Shown: in pieces, positions 60,829 to 64,000 of the stretch
How positions within the stretch are numbered: the first letter of the stretch is position 1
Layout of the letters: every line of letters begins with the position of its first letter
Assembly: GCF_000986865.1 (NCBI RefSeq)
Contig: NZ_LAVS01000096.1
Coordinates: forward strand, 124,001 to 188,000
DNA length: 64,000 nucleotides
Source of the DNA: Rheinheimera mesophila
Lineage (GTDB): Bacteria > Pseudomonadota > Gammaproteobacteria > Enterobacterales > Alteromonadaceae
Direction of reading: 5' to 3'
Notes under the pieces: model-generated
Told to the model about the DNA's origin: nothing
Seen by the model: the letters and a program-made list of their open reading frames with translations, nothing else
The model's database searches: none
Translations under genes and position numbers: made by a program

Positions 60829-63456
60829 TCAGAACTGATAAGCAGCACTCAAAGTCCAGCTACGGCCTTTATGGTTGTACAAACTGGTATCAAAATAATC
60901 ACCACCCGCAGCCGGGTCAAAAGGTGGATCTCTGTCTGTTAAGTTACCGACAGACAACGCCAGCTCCGTATTGCTAAGCCCCAGATAACTCACCTGCAGA
61001 TCCAACTGAGTGTAACTGGCCACTTTAGCCTGCAAACCCGGATTGCTGCTTTGAGTCGCTACTTTTTGCTGGTAACTGCTGCTGTAGCTGCTGATCAGAC
61101 TGCTGCGCCAATCCGCCACAGACCAGTTCAGACTGGTGCTGTTTTTCCACTGCGGCAAAGCACCAAACTGGTTATTACCGGCCCCGTTAATTTCAGCCTG
61201 CCCTGCCACTAAGGCCTGTTTGTAGCTGATTAAACGTGACCAGACTGATTTAAAGCCCAGTGATTGGCCTGAAGATAAATCCCATCTGTAGTTAAAATCA
61301 ACATCTATCCCAGAGGTGGTTCTACTGCCCTGATTATTGTATTGATTGCTGACAATCTGCAGGCGCCCCTGCGCATCACGTTTAATACGGTCCGCATATA
61401 AAGCCGGATTGTTGACAATAAACTGAGCGTTATCAGCCCCTATAATCTGTTCCTGCTCAATCCGGAACCAATCCACACCAATACTGCCTTGCTGGCTGAA
61501 GGACCAAATCACGCCTGTATTAAGGTTTTTTGAACGCTCAGGCTGCAATTCTGGATTACCGGTACGAAGCTGGGTAAAACCACGACGTGCGCCGGGCTCC
61601 ACAGGATCATTCGGGTCAATCACAGAGCCGTAACTGATGGTGTTGCTGTTGGCAATTTCCGGCAACGAGGGGGCCCGGAAACCTTTGGACCAGGACGCCC
61701 GCACTAACCAGTCTTCGGCCAGCACATAATGCACCCCTACTTTGGGTGAAAAGGCGTTACCAAAATCATCGTAATGATCAGAGCGACCTGCCAGGCTGGC
61801 GGTTAAATCCTGCAGCAGCGGAATACTGAACTCGGCAAAAGCCGCTTTAATTTCACGCTCACCTTTGACCAGATTAATAGCCGGACGTAATTCGGTACCG
61901 GACAAGACTTCAGGCGAAGTACCGGCATCCATTTTTTCGCGGCGTAAATCCACCCCAGCGGCAAAAGCCAGCGGGCCATGATCAAGTTCAGTCAGGACTG
62001 TGCTGGCACTGGCATTGATGGAGCTTAAATGATAAGTACCGGGACGGCGGGTTTGCAGGCGCAGTTCATCCAATACCTCTGCTGAATTTTCACGGCCATC
62101 AAAACGGTAACTACCATCCTGTAAGGCCTGTTCAAAAGCAAAACGGTTGACGAAGTTATCTACATATTCACGCTGATGACTGCTCGATTGCAGCGCATTC
62201 AACTGCAGATCCCATTCATCGCCCTGATAGCGTAAACTCGCCAGCACCCGGCTGAAAATTTGTTTGTTTTCTTTCAGGCGCGGGCCTAAATCAAACAAGG
62301 TATATTCAAAAGGCAAAGCGGCATTGGTTGGATTATCCGGATGGCCCATAGGCAACGCCACTGCGATATCGGTTAAGGTGCTATTGAGCGGATCATAAGC
62401 CCGTAAACCCGCGCCAACAGTTAAGGGCGCGCCAAAAATCATCGCCGAATCGTTGTAGCTGTACAGCACTTCGGTGCTGGCTTGCAGCTTATCCGACAGT
62501 TGGTAAGTCCCCTGTAAAGAAGCCTGACGGCGCGTCACTTCAGGTTGCAAGGTATTAAAAGGCTGAGCATTAAAAGCACAGACTTCACCGGCGCGGCCCG
62601 GTGTAAAATCAGTCCATGGCCGTTTTACTGCACCTTCAGGGCAGTTTGTAAAAGCTGCCGGAGACGATGGGTTTTGCAAGCTGTTGCCGCCCTGACTACT
62701 CCAGCCGGACAACTTACCACCCGGCAAATGACGGAAATCACCACTGCTGAGTAAATCCCTGTCGCTGGCATCCAGCCGCTCACGGTCAAACCAGTCCAGA
62801 GTTAAACTCAGGTTATAGCCATCCTGATTTAAATCCCCAGTTCCTGTGACTAAACCTAAAGCCTGTTGCTCCAATCCACCCTGAGTAGCAGCCCCTGTAG
62901 AGGCTTTGACTTCAGTGTCCTGCACATTCTTTTTCAGAATAATGTTCACTACCCCAGCTATGGCGTCTGAACCATACACCGAGGATGCCCCATCTTTTAG
63001 CACTTCAATCCGCGCTACTGCGCTTAATGGCAAGGCGTTTAAATCAACAAAAGTATCCTGGGTATTGAGCGCAAACCCATAGTTGGATACGCGCTGACCA
63101 TTCACCAGCACCAGGGTATTTTTTGGGCTTAAACCACGCAAACCTATAGAGGCTGAGCCTGCGGAAAAGCTGCCAGTGAATTGTTCGTCAAAGCTATTGC
63201 CGGAGTTGACCGTTAAATCACGTAACACATCGGTCAGGGTCACTTTGCCGCTGGCTTTAATATCTTCCGCTGTGACTTGCAGCAAAGGCGTGGCATTTTC
63301 CTGCTGCACTCTTTTGATCAACGAACCTGTGACCTGAATACGCTCCACTTTGTTTTCAGCAGAGTTTTGCTCTGCCAGCGCAGGGGTCAAAGCAGAGATG
63401 GCCAAAGCCAGCAGGCTAAGCTTGGGCGCAAAGCCAGAAGAATTTGTTTTTAACAT
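60829..63456 (-). CDS. TonB-dependent receptor, probably under sulfur/methionine control
   Basis: 875-residue outer-membrane receptor with a signal peptide (ending PALA), a plug domain (about 45-155: TDVLRDLTVNSGNSF, ASIGLRGLSPKNTLVLVNGQ, KDGASSVYGSDAIAGVVNII) and a barrel ending LSAAYQF. The substrate is not readable from the protein. Its 5' region carries two MetJ-like boxes, a Cys-rich micro-ORF and a terminator-like hairpin, which suggest repression when methionine or cysteine is plentiful and uptake of a sulfur source, cofactor or metal when it is scarce. No other met or cys gene is in the window. Confidence 0.92.
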   Translation of the reverse strand: MLKTNSSGFAPKLSLLALAISALTPALAEQNSAENKVERIQVTGSLIKRVQQENATPLLQVTAEDIKASGKVTLTDVLRDLTVNSGNSFDEQFTGSFSAGSASIGLRGLSPKNTLVLVNGQRVSNYGFALNTQDTFVDLNALPLSAVARIEVLKDGASSVYGSDAIAGVVNIILKKNVQDTEVKASTGAATQGGLEQQALGLVTGTGDLNQDGYNLSLTLDWFDRERLDASDRDLLSSGDFRHLPGGKLSGWSSQGGNSLQNPSSPAAFTNCPEGAVKRPWTDFTPGRAGEVCAFNAQPFNTLQPEVTRRQASLQGTYQLSDKLQASTEVLYSYNDSAMIFGAPLTVGAGLRAYDPLNSTLTDIAVALPMGHPDNPTNAALPFEYTLFDLGPRLKENKQIFSRVLASLRYQGDEWDLQLNALQSSSHQREYVDNFVNRFAFEQALQDGSYRFDGRENSAEVLDELRLQTRRPGTYHLSSINASASTVLTELDHGPLAFAAGVDLRREKMDAGTSPEVLSGTELRPAINLVKGEREIKAAFAEFSIPLLQDLTASLAGRSDHYDDFGNAFSPKVGVHYVLAEDWLVRASWSKGFRAPSLPEIANSNTISYGSVIDPNDPVEPGARRGFTQLRTGNPELQPERSKNLNTGVIWSFSQQGSIGVDWFRIEQEQIIGADNAQFIVNNPALYADRIKRDAQGRLQIVSNQYNNQGSRTTSGIDVDFNYRWDLSSGQSLGFKSVWSRLISYKQALVAGQAEINGAGNNQFGALPQWKNSTSLNWSVADWRSSLISSYSSSYQQKVATQSSNPGLQAKVASYTQLDLQVSYLGLSNTELALSVGNLTDRDPPFDPAAGGDYFDTSLYNHKGRSWTLSAAYQF

Positions 63457-63526
63457 AAAGACCTCAAATTGGATAAAGCTGTGCCAGGGCGGATTTAACG
63501 CCTGACCAGACCTATATATTTTTTAT

Positions 63527-63562
63527 AAAAAGCGGAATGAAGCGGTTAAACCGCAGCGCTTT
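63527..63562 (-). promoter_or_regulatory. attenuator-like terminator hairpin in the receptor leader
   Basis: On the minus strand AAAGCG (63562-63557) can pair with CGCTTT (63534-63529), the 3' arm running straight into a T-run (TTTTT). A competing inner hairpin (GCGG-TTTAA-CCGC, about 63554-63542) shares the same GCGG. It lies between the Cys-rich micro-ORF (stop at 63595) and the receptor start, where an attenuator would be. Confidence 0.45.
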
Positions 63563-63594
63563 GTGCGACTAAAAGCAGCAACAGCGCAACAGAC

Positions 63595-63696
63595 TTAGCA
63601 GCACATCCAAAGACGTACTGAGCAATGAGGCATTCGACAACAACGCAAAAGTGCAGTGACGGCAGAGACACAAGAGCGCAGTGAAACAGTGAACAT
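63595..63696 (-). CDS. 33-aa cysteine-rich leader peptide (uORF)
   Basis: An ORF of 33 codons from an ATG at 63696 with an AAAGG Shine-Dalgarno about 9 bases upstream. The peptide opens MFTVSLRSCVSAVTALLRCC and ends LWMCC-stop, with six Cys (18%) and three Met. Clustered Cys codons just before a stop are the mark of cysteine-sensing leader peptides, described for poly-Cys uORFs in mycobacteria. It precedes the TonB receptor by 138 bases with a terminator-like hairpin in between. Confidence 0.5.
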   Translation of the reverse strand: MFTVSLRSCVSAVTALLRCCRMPHCSVRLWMCC

Positions 63697-63826
63697 AGGT
63701 TTTTACCTTTACAACAAAACCGGCATCCAGCGGACTGATTTGCCTGAATTACAACGCCATAACAGGTCTGACAGTCATACTCCGACTATGGAAGAGTGAA
63801 GTGCAGCACAGCAGACCGAAACACCC

Positions 63827-63842
63827 AAACGTTTAGACGTCC
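63827..63842. promoter_or_regulatory. tandem MetJ-like boxes
   Basis: Two directly abutting 8-mers, AAACGTTT (6 of 8 to AGACGTCT) and AGACGTCC (7 of 8). MetJ binds as dimers to two or more contiguous 8-bp boxes, so spacing and register fit. On the minus strand they lie 12 bp downstream of a TATTAT -10-like box, about where transcription would start, in a position to block it. Confidence 0.6.
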
Positions 63843-63854
63843 GGATGGGCGCGA

Positions 63855-63860
63855 ATAATA
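63855..63860 (-). promoter_or_regulatory. -10-like box of the receptor promoter
   Basis: TATTAT on the minus strand, with only a weak TTTTGC-like -35 about 17 bases further upstream. Chosen because it lies just ahead of the MetJ-like boxes and of the Cys-rich leader ORF. Confidence 0.35.
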
Positions 63861-64000
63861 CTGAAATCTTTGTCGAAGCAAAAGGTATTTTTTGTGACTT
63901 GTTATTCCATATAGATATATGGGTAGAGGTTTTATATAAATAAGGTTTTAAAAAAGAAGTGTGACAGACTGAGCGCTCCAGAACACCGAATTAAATACTG

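Larger units (their letters stand above)
63457..64000. other. 544-bp leader and promoter region of the TonB receptor, to window end
   Basis: Besides the elements listed separately, this region holds only AT-rich sequence. The palindrome-like CCATATAGATATATGG (63907-63922) lies upstream of the promoter side. Nothing on the plus strand looks coding. What lies beyond 64000 is unknown. Confidence 0.6.

Noticed and set aside
63457-64000. Cobalamin or SAM riboswitch upstream of the TonB receptor
   Set aside because: I do not see the conserved core words of the B12-box or of known SAM riboswitch classes; MetJ boxes and a leader ORF explain the region better.

Overview
The window reads as one contiguous stretch of a gammaproteobacterial chromosome. 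Gene content, the family versions present (ArgA, SpeA, CnoX/YbbN, ZapA with its TIGR02449 partner, YjeH-type exporter, YbdG-type channel) and the mix of TonB-dependent receptors, GGDEF/HD-GYP signalling proteins and lipoproteins best fit a Rheinheimera/Alishewanella-like marine or freshwater bacterium. The genus is an inference from recognition of the proteins, not a computed result. There is no phage, insertion sequence, CRISPR array, rRNA or tRNA gene that I can support.

Layout. 1-5899 (minus): a starch/maltodextrin pair, a TonB-dependent receptor followed by a lipoprotein pullulanase cut by the left edge, with a LacI-type palindrome upstream at 6020-6035. 6238-10717: an SGNH/GDSL hydrolase divergent from a carbamoyltransferase - SxtJ-like - DUF5989-like operon whose last gene is only 50 codons, with decayed coding text between them. 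10864-14880: a chemoreceptor, then a YjfL/YjfM/YjfC-like (DUF350/DUF1190/ATP-grasp) operon. 15209-20013: argA, a short glycerol-3-phosphate dehydrogenase-like gene, and proBA. 20184-25489: OmpA-like lipoprotein, DMT permease, an unknown anchored protein, and divergent speE/speA (polyamine synthesis). 25579-28591: two tandem acyltransferases and a YbdG-type channel. 28588-33521: a methyltransferase, a lone receiver protein, and a CnoX - trypsin-like protease - FHA operon. 33522-34263: a decayed region and the ilvIH leader. 34264-36496: ilvIH. 36601-40624: a TPR-methyltransferase, a CPA2 antiporter and a divergent Nramp-like transporter. 41144-41423: a 125-bp tandem repeat. 41424-49745: accessory metabolic, transport and signalling genes. 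49844-60022: M19 dipeptidase, an MHYT hybrid kinase coupled to an HD-GYP regulator, lipoproteins and an S9 peptidase. 60139-60677: zapA and TIGR02449. 60829-63456 (minus): a second TonB-dependent receptor.

The most interesting non-coding region is 63457-63860, upstream of the second TonB receptor. On the minus strand it carries, in order, a -10-like box, two abutting MetJ-like boxes, a 33-codon ORF with six cysteines ending Met-Cys-Cys-stop, and a terminator-like hairpin with a T-run. This has the arrangement of a sulfur-amino-acid-responsive leader controlling an outer-membrane receptor. Other points: a 29-codon ORF just ahead of ilvI, a terminator whose 3' arm holds the ribosome binding site of the next gene (20880-20935), and several convergent gene pairs overlapping at their 3' ends.
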